NCBI GenBank assembly: GCA_964608965.1
Contig: CAZSPZ010000001.1
Location: 1-64,000 of the forward strand
Length of the DNA: 64,000 bases
Reading direction: 5' to 3'
From: UBA10908 sp964608965
GTDB taxonomy: Bacteria > Bacillota > Clostridia > Peptostreptococcales > Anaerovoracaceae
The notes under the pieces were generated by a model, which did not search any database, had not been told where the DNA came from, and was given only the letters and a program-made list of their open reading frames with translations. Below, piece after piece: positions 51,175 to 59,494 of this stretch. The translations under genes were made by a program, and so were the position numbers. Numbering within the stretch: position 1 is the stretch's first letter; every line of letters starts with the position of its first letter.

Positions 51175-51909
51175 ATGACAGAAGAAAGAGAAAAAATAAA
51201 TATTTTGGGCATCTCTGTGGATAAAGTCTCCATGGAGGATGCCTTATCAATTTTTCGGGAATTACTTAAGACACGGAATACTTCGTTTATTGTTACGCCG
51301 AATTCGGAAATTCTCGTCAATGCCACGAAGGATGCCGCACTGAAAAAGTTGATTGGCAGCGCGGATCTCGTGATTCCCGACGGCATAGGCCTTGTCTATG
51401 CTTCAAGAATATTGAAGCAGCCGCTTAAAGAGAGGGTAACAGGCATCGATTTTACCGATGCTGCGCTTCGGGCGCTGGCGCAAGAGAATAAAAGTGCATT
51501 TTTCTTAGGAGGAAAACCGGGAGTCGCCGCTGCGGCCGCCGAAAAAAAGGCGGAAGAAATATTGAATTTAAAAATTGCGGGGACGCATCACGGCTATTTT
51601 AAAGAAGAAGAAGAGCCCGCTATCGTAGAGGAAATCAATGCCTCCGGCGCTGATTTTCTGTGTGTTGCGCTTGGCTCGCCCAAGCAGGAATGGTTTATCT
51701 CCAGGCATCGCAAGACGCTTCATCCTTCCGTCGCCATCGGTATAGGAGGAAGCCTGGATGTCTGGGCAGGAACACTTGAAAGGGCACCGGAATTTTATCA
51801 GAAATACGGACTGGAATGGCTTTACAGAATCAAGCAGGAACCGTTCAGGATAAAACGAATGAAAGCACTGCCGGTATTTTTATTAAAAGTTGCCGCACAA
51901 AAACATTAA
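51175..51909 (+). CDS. tagA: WecG/TagA/CpsF family glycosyltransferase
   Basis: A 244-residue GT26 enzyme. TagA adds ManNAc to undecaprenyl-PP-GlcNAc, making the linkage unit of wall teichoic acid; WecG adds ManNAcA in enterobacterial antigen. Family marks are TPNSEILVNA, PDGIGLVYASRIL, GKPGVAAAAAEK, VALGSPKQEWFI and SLDVWAGT. It starts a secondary wall polymer on the lipid carrier. The neighbouring dehydrogenase makes a ManNAcA donor conceivable. It ends 60 bases before the transketolase genes. Confidence 0.9.
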   Translation: MTEEREKINILGISVDKVSMEDALSIFRELLKTRNTSFIVTPNSEILVNATKDAALKKLIGSADLVIPDGIGLVYASRILKQPLKERVTGIDFTDAALRALAQENKSAFFLGGKPGVAAAAAEKKAEEILNLKIAGTHHGYFKEEEEPAIVEEINASGADFLCVALGSPKQEWFISRHRKTLHPSVAIGIGGSLDVWAGTLERAPEFYQKYGLEWLYRIKQEPFRIKRMKALPVFLLKVAAQKH

Positions 51910-51969
51910 CGGTTGGGCAGAATGACAAATTCGCCCGGAAACAGACCCCTGTCAAAAAGAGGAGGAAGA

Positions 51970-52788
51970 ATGAACAAGAAGGCATTGCAAGAAATGGCCG
52001 CACAGGTGCGGCAAGACATCATAAGGGAAGTTTATGCAGCAACTTCCGGGCATCCGGGCGGTTCACTTTCCGCCACGGAAATCATGGTGACGCTATATTT
52101 CAACGAAATGAATATAGATTCGAAGGATCCTAAAAATCCGGACAGGGATAAATTCGTACTCTCCAAAGGGCACGCGACACCTGTTCTTTATGCGTGTTTG
52201 TCGGAGGCGGGATTTTTCCCGAAAGAAGAACTTCTTACTTTTCGCAAAATAAACAGCCGCCTGCAAGGACATCCTTCGATGTTAAAGGCTCCCGGTGTGG
52301 AAATGTCCACCGGCTCTCTGGGACAAGGCATATCTGCCGCGGTAGGAATGGCTCTTGCCAACAAATTAGACAAAAGAACATCCCGCATTTATGCACTTTT
52401 GGGAGACGGAGAACTTCAGGAAGGAATGCTTTGGGAAGCTTCCATGGCCGCAGCCCACTTTAAACTGGATAACCTTTGCGCGATTGTGGATCACAACGGA
52501 CTTCAGATTGACGGAAAAAATGACGACGTCATGACCGTCATGCCGATCGCCGAAAAGTTTAAAGCTTTCGGATGGAACGTCATGGAAATTGACGGGCACG
52601 ATATCGATGCAATTCTGGACGCTTTTGCAAAAGCCAAGGCGCACAAGGGACAGCCTACGGTCATTGTCGCGGAAACGCACAAGGGCAAGGGCGTTTCGTT
52701 CATGGAAGATCAAGCCGGATGGCACGGTAAGGCTCCAAGCGAAGAACAGGCAAAACAGGCGATGGAAGAATTGGGAGGTGTACTGTAA
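51970..52788 (+). CDS. Transketolase, N-terminal (TPP-binding) subunit
   Basis: Transketolase moves two-carbon units in the pentose phosphate pathway; here it is split into two subunits as in many Clostridia. This 272-residue part holds the thiamine-diphosphate site: TSGHPGGSLSATEI, LSKGHATPVLYA and GDGELQEGMLWEA followed by DHNGLQIDG. ATG 51970 has GAGGAAG upstream; the open frame extends to 51913 without a ribosome site. Its stop overlaps the next start (TAATG). Confidence 0.94.
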   Translation: MNKKALQEMAAQVRQDIIREVYAATSGHPGGSLSATEIMVTLYFNEMNIDSKDPKNPDRDKFVLSKGHATPVLYACLSEAGFFPKEELLTFRKINSRLQGHPSMLKAPGVEMSTGSLGQGISAAVGMALANKLDKRTSRIYALLGDGELQEGMLWEASMAAAHFKLDNLCAIVDHNGLQIDGKNDDVMTVMPIAEKFKAFGWNVMEIDGHDIDAILDAFAKAKAHKGQPTVIVAETHKGKGVSFMEDQAGWHGKAPSEEQAKQAMEELGGVL

Positions 52789-53714
52789 TGGCAGAAAAAA
52801 TTGCAACAAGACAGAGCTACGGACAGGCACTTGTAGAATTGGGAAAAGAAAATAACAATATCGTTGTCCTGGATGCGGATTTATCCGGATCCACCATGAC
52901 AAAAGACTTTGCAAAGGTTTATCCGGAAAGATTTTTTAATGCGGGCATAGCCGAAGCCAATATGTACGGAATGGCTGCAGGTCTTGCGATATCAGGAAAA
53001 ACAGTATTCGCCAGCACGTTTGCCATGTTCGCGGCCGGAAGAGCGTTTGAAATTATAAGAAACTCCATCGGCTACACAAAGGCCAATGTTAAGATTTGTG
53101 CTACGCATGCGGGCCTTACCGTAGGCGAAGACGGCGCAAGTCATCAGGCCGTCGAAGATATGGCTCTGATGTGCGCGATTCCGGGCATGGTCGTCCTTAA
53201 CCCGGCAGATGATGTTTCTGCAAAGAAGCTTATCCGGGAAGCCGCCGCATACCACGGGCCGGTTTATGTGCGTTTGGGCCGCTATGCGGTGCCCGTACTC
53301 TACGACGAAAGTCAGGAAATTAAAATCGGCAAGGCTCTTACGCTCAGAGAAGGCAATGATTATACGATTATCGCCACAGGCATTATGGTCCAGGAGGCCA
53401 TGGATGCAGCTCAAATTCTTGCGGCCGAAGGGATAGAGGTGCGCGTGATCGACATGCACACGATAAAACCCATCGACAAAGAGATCATTATAAAAGCAGC
53501 GAAAGAAACCAAGGGCATTGTCACTGCGGAAGAGCACTCGGTGATCGGCGGCCTTGGCGCTGCCGTCGCACAGGTTTGCTGCAGCGCAGCGCCTGCGAAA
53601 GTGTCGTTCGTCGGCGTGCAGGACACGTTCGGTGAGTCCGGAAAACCCCGGGAACTCATGGAAAAATACGGACTCACGGCCGCCCGCATTGTTGACGCCG
53701 TCAAGTCTTTATAA
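52788..53714 (+). CDS. Transketolase, C-terminal (pyrimidine-binding) subunit
   Basis: The 308-residue partner subunit with the pyrimidine-binding domain (DADLSGSTMTKDF, GIAEANMYGMAAGLA with the conserved Glu, THAGLTVGEDGASHQ) and the C-terminal transketolase domain (GIVTAEEHSVIGGLG). Translation is coupled to the first subunit. A terminator follows after about 30 bases. Confidence 0.94.
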   Translation: MAEKIATRQSYGQALVELGKENNNIVVLDADLSGSTMTKDFAKVYPERFFNAGIAEANMYGMAAGLAISGKTVFASTFAMFAAGRAFEIIRNSIGYTKANVKICATHAGLTVGEDGASHQAVEDMALMCAIPGMVVLNPADDVSAKKLIREAAAYHGPVYVRLGRYAVPVLYDESQEIKIGKALTLREGNDYTIIATGIMVQEAMDAAQILAAEGIEVRVIDMHTIKPIDKEIIIKAAKETKGIVTAEEHSVIGGLGAAVAQVCCSAAPAKVSFVGVQDTFGESGKPRELMEKYGLTAARIVDAVKSL

Positions 53715-53742
53715 CATCGTATTCCAGATTAATCACAAATAT

Positions 53743-53776
53743 CAGAGAACCTGTGCGAAGCGCAGGCTCTCTTTTT
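53743..53776 (+). terminator. Transketolase terminator
   Basis: An imperfect hairpin built on AGAG..CCTG and CAGG..CTCT with a GC-rich tip, followed by five T. Confidence 0.85.
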
Positions 53777-53842
53777 ATTGAAAATGCTCGTTATAAAATT
53801 TGCGCGATGTTCTGCGCTGCACTCAGCCGGGCGACCATATCA

Positions 53843-53870
53843 TTGACAATAATGGTAAATAATGTATAAT
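53843..53870 (+). promoter_or_regulatory. Promoter of the MinD-like ATPase gene
   Basis: TTGACA and TATAAT with 16-base spacing, leaving a leader of about 100 bases before the start codon. Confidence 0.88.
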
Positions 53871-53893
53871 ATACTTCAATGTGCCGTAACATT

Positions 53894-53950
53894 TGTCACG
53901 CTTTTCCGAGAGGGCAATCCATGCTGCCTAAAATCTCCGGAGGCGCGACA
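53894..53950 (+). promoter_or_regulatory. Structured 5' leader hairpin (unknown)
   Basis: Three nested stems: TGTCACGC with GCGCGACA (one A-C mismatch), TCCGAGA with TCTCcGGA, and GGCA with TGCC. It occupies about half of the leader between promoter and start codon. It does not match any riboswitch consensus that I can recall. Confidence 0.45.
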
Positions 53951-53975
53951 GAACGGTACGAAGAAGGTGGAATTC

Positions 53976-54821
53976 ATGAAAAGCAATACGCTTTTTCGCA
54001 CATCGGAAAAAGTAAGGAACAAATTTCAATCCGCAGGCGTCAAAGAAATTAAAAGAATAGCTGTTGCAGGCGCAGGCAGGGATGTCGGCGTAAGCCTGGT
54101 GGCGGGACTCTTGTCTGCATATATTGCAGACATTGCCGGCTCGCAGGAGACGGTATCGCTTATAGAAATGGGATCGCCTTATTTTTATGAGGCGTTCGGA
54201 ATCGAAAAACGCTTTATACAAAGGGAATTTCTTTCTTTTTATGATATTCTCAACCGAAGGGGTAATATAAAAGGGCTAAGCAATATCGAGGAAAATATCA
54301 ATTGGATATTGCGCTGCCCGCCAAAACCGCAGCCCCCCAATAGTGTATATGATACATCCGTGCAAGTACGGCAGCAGAAGGGCATTTCACCGGACATCAG
54401 CCTGTCCCACTCTTTCCGGTTGCTCCATAATGTCTGCGGCACGATTCTGATTTTTGATTGTTCCGGAATGCCCGAAGACGTTCTTTGGGATGTTTTGCCG
54501 GAAATGGATGGAATCATTTTGGTCATCGATCCCATGCCGTCTCGTTTGATCCCGTCCGGCATCATGATTCAACGCCTCCGGCTTACAATGGAGAGAACCG
54601 TTCTTGTTGTGAACAAGATGAACAAAGGGGTACATCGGGGGGAACTTTGCCGTTTCCTTGGAACAAAAGATTTTCCTTTTCTCCCTTTTGTGAATCCGGA
54701 AAGCTTGTATAAGGCTGAATATAATTGCATGCTGCCCTATTCCATTCCTTCCGTCAAAAAAGAAACAGAAACCCATATCAAAGACATGTGGGATGCGGTT
54801 TTGCAGACAATACAGCCGTAA
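53976..54821 (+). CDS. MinD/ParA-like protein with degenerate Walker A
   Basis: A 281-residue SIMIBI-type P-loop fold. The usual deviant Walker A (KGGxGKT) reads AGAGRDVGVS at residues 31-40, so the invariant lysine is Val 39. Other marks remain: ILIFDCSG for Walker B, DGIILVIDPMPSRL for the switch region and VLVVNKMNKG for the base-binding motif. It probably binds nucleotide poorly or acts as a scaffold, as in CpaE-like pseudo-ATPases. ATG 53976 has GAAGGTGG; the open frame reaches 53862 but that covers the promoter -10. It lies 99 bases before ftsE. Confidence 0.7.
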   Translation: MKSNTLFRTSEKVRNKFQSAGVKEIKRIAVAGAGRDVGVSLVAGLLSAYIADIAGSQETVSLIEMGSPYFYEAFGIEKRFIQREFLSFYDILNRRGNIKGLSNIEENINWILRCPPKPQPPNSVYDTSVQVRQQKGISPDISLSHSFRLLHNVCGTILIFDCSGMPEDVLWDVLPEMDGIILVIDPMPSRLIPSGIMIQRLRLTMERTVLVVNKMNKGVHRGELCRFLGTKDFPFLPFVNPESLYKAEYNCMLPYSIPSVKKETETHIKDMWDAVLQTIQP

Positions 54822-54920
54822 TTGTAAGACATTACCTTAAGATTATATATTCCCAAGAAGCCGAATATATAGTATACTAAATCGAATAAACATCGAAAAA
54901 AGCACAAGAGAGGGATTTTC

Positions 54921-55604
54921 GTGATTAGATTTGAAGGCGTCACAAAGATGTACGGTACGAATATCGGACTCCAAGACGCGACAATCAGTATACAAAAAGG
55001 GGATTTCGTTTTTCTCGTGGGTCCGTCGGGAGCCGGCAAATCCACTCTGATAAAGTTAGTTTTGAAAGAAATTGAGCCCGACGAAGGAAGGATATTCGTC
55101 GCAGGGAAAGATATAACATACTTGACAAACAGGGAAATTCCGGCGCTCAGGAGAAGTATCGGCATGGTGTTTCAGGATTTCCGCTTGCTTCCGAATAAAA
55201 CCGTATTTGAAAACGTCGCCTTCGCGATGGAAGTGGTTCATTCTACACAAAGAACGATACGCCGCCAGGTTCCGCAAGTGCTTTCTCTTATGGGGATAAG
55301 CGATAAGGCGGATAAATTTCCTGCGGAACTTTCGGCCGGAGAACAGCAGCGTGTGGCAATTGCAAGAGCATTGATCAATAATCCCATGATGTTGATCGCA
55401 GATGAGCCCACCGGAAATCTGGACCCGGATACCGCCTGGGAAATCATGAAACTCATCAATCAAATCAACCGCAGAGGGACAACCGTTCTTATGGTCACCC
55501 ATGCCAAGGATATTGTCGATCGTATGGGCAAGCGTGTTGTCGCTATAGATCACGGACGCATTGTCCGCGATGCTTTGGGAGGAGATTACGGCTACGATGA
55601 TTAG
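54921..55604 (+). CDS. ftsE: Cell division ATP-binding protein
   Basis: FtsE is the ATPase of the FtsEX complex, which transmits a signal across the membrane to switch on a peptidoglycan hydrolase. The 227 residues show Walker A GPSGAGKST, the Q-loop MVFQDFRLLPNKTVFENV, signature LSAGEQQRVAIARA and Walker B MLIADEPTGNLDP. The start is GTG with GAGAGGG upstream. It overlaps ftsX by eight bases. Confidence 0.95.
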   Translation: MIRFEGVTKMYGTNIGLQDATISIQKGDFVFLVGPSGAGKSTLIKLVLKEIEPDEGRIFVAGKDITYLTNREIPALRRSIGMVFQDFRLLPNKTVFENVAFAMEVVHSTQRTIRRQVPQVLSLMGISDKADKFPAELSAGEQQRVAIARALINNPMMLIADEPTGNLDPDTAWEIMKLINQINRRGTTVLMVTHAKDIVDRMGKRVVAIDHGRIVRDALGGDYGYDD

Positions 55605-56490
55605 AGGTTTAAGATATACTCTTTCACAAGCTTTTGTACAGGTCTTTCGCAACAAAGGTATGAGCGTTGCCTCGATTTTTTCGATTACGGCAATGCTTCT
55701 TATATTAGGACTTTTCTTTTTCCTTACCGTCAACATCAATTTGGCAACGGAAAATGCGAAGCAGCAATTTAACACCATAGAAGTCTATCTTTTAGACGAA
55801 ACGACCAGAGAAGAGGCAGATGTCATCACTGAAAGCCTGCTTTCCATGGACGAGATTTCGTCGGTTACCTATGTAAGCAAAGAAGAGGCGATGGAGAATT
55901 TCAAAGAACGCTGGGGAGAGAAATCTTACCTTTTAGACGGCCTTTCGGAAAATCCGCTACCCAATTCCCTGAGTGTTAAGCTTACATCCCTGGAGGATGG
56001 TGGTTTAATTTACGAAGCCTGCCGCAACCTTATCGGTGTGGAGGACGTAAGATACTCTCAGGAAGAAGTGGGGAAAATACTTTCCATCACTGATTTCATT
56101 CAAAAGGGAGCCTTGATTATCATTGCGTTCCTGATTATCGTTTCGGTCGTTGTGGTCTCCAATACCGTAAAACTGACGGTCATGGCCAGACAGAGAGAGA
56201 TCATGATTATGAAATACGTGGGAGCGACCAATTGGTTTATCCGAGGACCGCTCCTTGCCGAAGGCATGATGATCGGATGTATTTCCGCAGGTATATCGCT
56301 GGGCTTGATTTGGTTGATTTATTCCCGCATGGTCGGACTGTTTTCAACGCAGGCTCTTCTGCTTTTCTCCACATCTTTTGTGGAAGTAGGCTTTATGATG
56401 AGGAATCTCATCTGGATTTTCCTGGCGCTCGGTATGAGTATCGGTGCCTTTGGCAGTATATTGTCCATGCGTCGTTTTCTGAACGCATAG
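55597..56490 (+). CDS. ftsX: Cell division protein, permease-like
   Basis: The membrane partner of FtsE, 297 residues with one N-terminal membrane helix (about 25-45), a large extracellular loop (about 50-170) that binds the hydrolase, and three C-terminal helices with TVKLTVMARQREIMIMKYVGATNWFI split between them. ATG 55597 overlaps the ftsE stop; an upstream in-frame start at 55561 is inside ftsE. The M23 hydrolase follows 54 bases later. Confidence 0.94.
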   Translation: MIRGLRYTLSQAFVQVFRNKGMSVASIFSITAMLLILGLFFFLTVNINLATENAKQQFNTIEVYLLDETTREEADVITESLLSMDEISSVTYVSKEEAMENFKERWGEKSYLLDGLSENPLPNSLSVKLTSLEDGGLIYEACRNLIGVEDVRYSQEEVGKILSITDFIQKGALIIIAFLIIVSVVVVSNTVKLTVMARQREIMIMKYVGATNWFIRGPLLAEGMMIGCISAGISLGLIWLIYSRMVGLFSTQALLLFSTSFVEVGFMMRNLIWIFLALGMSIGAFGSILSMRRFLNA

Positions 56491-56544
56491 AATGTCGGGT
56501 GCAGCGACCTAAAATGTAAGGTGCAGACAGGGGGGATAGAGAAA

Positions 56545-57696
56545 ATGAAAAAAGGGGAAAAAGTTTTCACAAGACTGAAAGTGACAAGTTATCTTTTAGT
56601 GACGGCATTATGTTGCGCTGTATTTGTTACCCCGGTGAGTTTTGCCAGCAGCACGGATAAAAGTCAACTAGATGAAATACAAGAGCAGCTCGACGATAAA
56701 GAGAGCGAGTTGAACGAAGGCAAGAAGAAAGCCAATGCGCTTCAATCGGAAATCAAAGCCTTGGAAAAACAAATATATTCCGCGGAAGTGGAATTAAATT
56801 CATTGCAGAAAAATATCAACTCCACAAAAACGCTTATTTCGCAAACCTTGAGTGAGCTTTCCGCGTTGGAAGAAGATATCGCAGTGCAAAGCGAAGGGCT
56901 CAGCACAAGACTTCGCACGATGTATAAAAACGGCGAAGTCGGTATTTTAACCGTTCTTTTAGGCTCTTCCGACATTTCCGATTTTATGACAAACCTGGAT
57001 ATGGTCCAACGGATTTACGACAGCGATGCAGAACTTCTGGAGAGTTTGGAAACGCAATACGAAGTGGTCATCGATCAAAAAATAGAGTTGCAGTCGCTAA
57101 AAGATACGCTTCTTTCCCAGCAAGCCCAAGAAAGCGAGCGGCAAGAGGCTTTGAAATCCAGTAAGACTCAGGTGCAGAGCAAAAAGTCCGAAGTCGATGC
57201 CGACAATGCGGTTTTGGAACAGCAGGTGGATGCCTTAAATGCGGAAGCTAACGCTTTGACCGCTAAAATCCTGGGGTTGCAAGGCGGCGGAAATTACATC
57301 GGAGGTTCCATGGCCTGGCCATCTCAAGCCAGCACCAGAATTTCTTCTCCCTTTGGAAACAGACGCCATCCCATTTTAAAAATATACAAAATGCACACGG
57401 GCATCGATATAGCCGCCGCTTCGGGTACGAATATTCTGGCGGCCAATGCGGGAACGGTCATCACTGCAGGTTGGAATAACAGTTACGGCTACATGGTAAT
57501 GATAGATCACGGCGGTGGAATCGTTACGCTTTATGCCCATTCCAGCAAACTTTTAGTCAGCAAGGGCGCTGTAGTCGCAAGAGGTCAGGCTATTGCAAAA
57601 GTTGGATCTACGGGCATGTCTACAGGCCCGCATCTGCATTTTGAGGTTCGTGTAAACGGCGTGTACAAAAACCCGCTGGATTATGTGTCTCCCTAG
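56545..57696 (+). CDS. Coiled-coil M23 peptidase (FtsEX-dependent, EnvC/PcsB-like layout)
   Basis: A 383-residue exported protein: signal peptide (about 1-36, ending VSFAS), a long coiled coil (about 40-245) and a LytM/M23 domain with HTGID (His 284, Asp 288) and HLHFEVR (His 363, His 365), the full zinc set. It should cut peptidoglycan cross-bridges. FtsX binds the coiled coil of EnvC and PcsB and thereby relieves inhibition; gene order ftsE-ftsX-hydrolase supports the same control. ATG 56545 has an AGGGGGGA site; a GTG at 56521 lacks one. Confidence 0.92.
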   Translation: MKKGEKVFTRLKVTSYLLVTALCCAVFVTPVSFASSTDKSQLDEIQEQLDDKESELNEGKKKANALQSEIKALEKQIYSAEVELNSLQKNINSTKTLISQTLSELSALEEDIAVQSEGLSTRLRTMYKNGEVGILTVLLGSSDISDFMTNLDMVQRIYDSDAELLESLETQYEVVIDQKIELQSLKDTLLSQQAQESERQEALKSSKTQVQSKKSEVDADNAVLEQQVDALNAEANALTAKILGLQGGGNYIGGSMAWPSQASTRISSPFGNRRHPILKIYKMHTGIDIAAASGTNILAANAGTVITAGWNNSYGYMVMIDHGGGIVTLYAHSSKLLVSKGAVVARGQAIAKVGSTGMSTGPHLHFEVRVNGVYKNPLDYVSP

Positions 57697-57763
57697 ATTT
57701 ATTTCAAAAGATCTTCATGCCTTATAAATCAGCTGCTTTGTATTGGACAGGAAAAGGTATTTT

Positions 57764-59494
57764 ATGGCCCGATGGGTTTTTTCACAACAAGAAAACGAAC
57801 CGCTACAGGGACCCGAAGGGGTCCCTCAGGCAATTCTTCAAATACTCAAAGAAAGAGATATCACAGAGTCCACGGCTATCGCGGACTTTCTTTCGTCTTC
57901 GCCAAAGACCACGTACGATCCGTTCCTTCTTAAAGATATGGAAGAGGCTGTCAACCTCATTTTGAACACAGCGGATTCAGGACGCCGGATATGTATTTAC
58001 GGAGATTACGATGCGGACGGGGTTACTTCTGTGGCCTTGCTCCTGACTATTTTCAGAAAACTGACGAATAAAATATGTTACTACATCCCTTCGCGCTTTA
58101 GAGAAGGTTACGGCTTAAATTGCAGGGCAATCAAAGCGATAGCCGACGAAGGCGCATCGCTGATTGTTACCGTGGACTGCGGAAGCTCTTCGTGGGAAGA
58201 AGTAAAATATGCCAAAGAACTTGGCCTTGATGTGATTGTGACAGACCATCATAATCCCAGTGATGATACACTTCCGGATTGTCTTTTTATCAACCCCAAA
58301 AGGAAGGGCAACCTATATCCGTTCAAAGACCTTTCCGGTTGCGGCGTTGCGTTTAAATTGGGGCAAAGCATTCAAAGGTTTTTAGAAAAAAAAGGGGATA
58401 ACCGTTTCCCCAAAAATGAGCTCAACGCTTTATTGGATTTGGTCGCGATTTCCACGGTAGCGGATGTGGTGCCGCTTTTAGGCGAAAATCGAACGCTCGT
58501 CAAGTATGGAATCGAGCGGATCAACCGGCGCGAACGACCGGGGCTTAAGGCTTTGCTGGATGTTTTGGAATTCGGAGACAAGAAAATCGACGCAGAACAT
58601 ATCGGGTTTATTTTGGCTCCCAACATCAACGCTTTAGGGCGAATGCAGTCGGCAGATATCGGAGCAGAGCTTTTGTGCGACGACGGAAAAAGTCCGCAGC
58701 AGCTTACCGAATTGGCACAGGCCATGATGGACAATAACAAAGCCAGGAAAACGGAGCAGGAAAAAACAAAGGCTCTTTGCGAGGCGGTGATTGCCGAAGG
58801 GGCATCCGGGACCTTGTTTCCTATCATTTACGCCGAAGGCGCCCACGAGGGTGTGGCCGGTATCGTTGCCGGCAATTTGAAAGAGATATTCTACAGACCT
58901 GTGTTTATCGTTACCCCTACAGAAGATGGGTTAATAAAAGGAACCGGGCGCTCTATCCCCGGATTGAACCTCCATGCCATGATGTCGGATGTCTCCGGTC
59001 TTTTTGTGCGCTTCGGCGGACATGCCGGCGCCTGCGGATTCTCCATGAGACCTGAAAATTTGGATGATTTCAGAAAAAGCATGCAGGAAGCTGTCAAAAA
59101 ACGATTAACGGAAGATCCGGATCTCTTGGAAGAACAACTTTATATTATAAAAAGACTGGCTCCGGAAGAAAAATCTTTGAAGTTTGCAAAGCTTCTCCGT
59201 CAGTTGGAACCTTATGGCGAAGAAAATCAAAAGCCCTTATTCTGTGCGGAAAGTGTTCGAGTATGCTCCGTATTTTCCATGGGGCAGGAGGACCAGCATG
59301 TGCGCTTTTTAGCGGCAGACAAAGACGGAATTGTCCTTCCTTGTGTACTGTTCAGACGGGCGAAGGATTTTGCTGACATCCTGGAAAAAGGCGTTATAAT
59401 AGATGTGGTCGGCGAGTTAACTGTCAATGAATTCAAAGACAGCGAAAAAATTCAAATGATAGTCAAAGATATTAAAAGGAGCAAATCTATATGA
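57764..59494 (+). CDS. recJ: Single-stranded-DNA exonuclease RecJ
   Basis: RecJ degrades single-stranded DNA 5' to 3' in recombination and repair. The 576-residue protein carries the DHH phosphoesterase motifs YGDYDADGVTSVALL, VDCGSS, VTDHHNPSDDTLPDC, the DHHA1 motif GRSIPGLNLHAM with FGGHAGACGFS, and the C-terminal OB domain. ATG 57764 has AGGAAAAGG; the open frame extends to 57743. It follows the hydrolase by 67 bases and overlaps the protease gene by four bases. Confidence 0.95.
   Translation: MARWVFSQQENEPLQGPEGVPQAILQILKERDITESTAIADFLSSSPKTTYDPFLLKDMEEAVNLILNTADSGRRICIYGDYDADGVTSVALLLTIFRKLTNKICYYIPSRFREGYGLNCRAIKAIADEGASLIVTVDCGSSSWEEVKYAKELGLDVIVTDHHNPSDDTLPDCLFINPKRKGNLYPFKDLSGCGVAFKLGQSIQRFLEKKGDNRFPKNELNALLDLVAISTVADVVPLLGENRTLVKYGIERINRRERPGLKALLDVLEFGDKKIDAEHIGFILAPNINALGRMQSADIGAELLCDDGKSPQQLTELAQAMMDNNKARKTEQEKTKALCEAVIAEGASGTLFPIIYAEGAHEGVAGIVAGNLKEIFYRPVFIVTPTEDGLIKGTGRSIPGLNLHAMMSDVSGLFVRFGGHAGACGFSMRPENLDDFRKSMQEAVKKRLTEDPDLLEEQLYIIKRLAPEEKSLKFAKLLRQLEPYGEENQKPLFCAESVRVCSVFSMGQEDQHVRFLAADKDGIVLPCVLFRRAKDFADILEKGVIIDVVGELTVNEFKDSEKIQMIVKDIKRSKSI

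Noticed and set aside
51915..51936. Hairpin between tagA and transketolase as a terminator
   Set aside because: GGGCaGAAT pairs with ATTCGCCC but no T run follows, so transcription probably continues into the transketolase genes.
53894..53950. Possible GEMM (c-di-GMP-I) riboswitch
   Set aside because: GGGCAA is present but the rest of the aptamer (tetraloop and receptor, GGGACGCAAAGC segment) is not.
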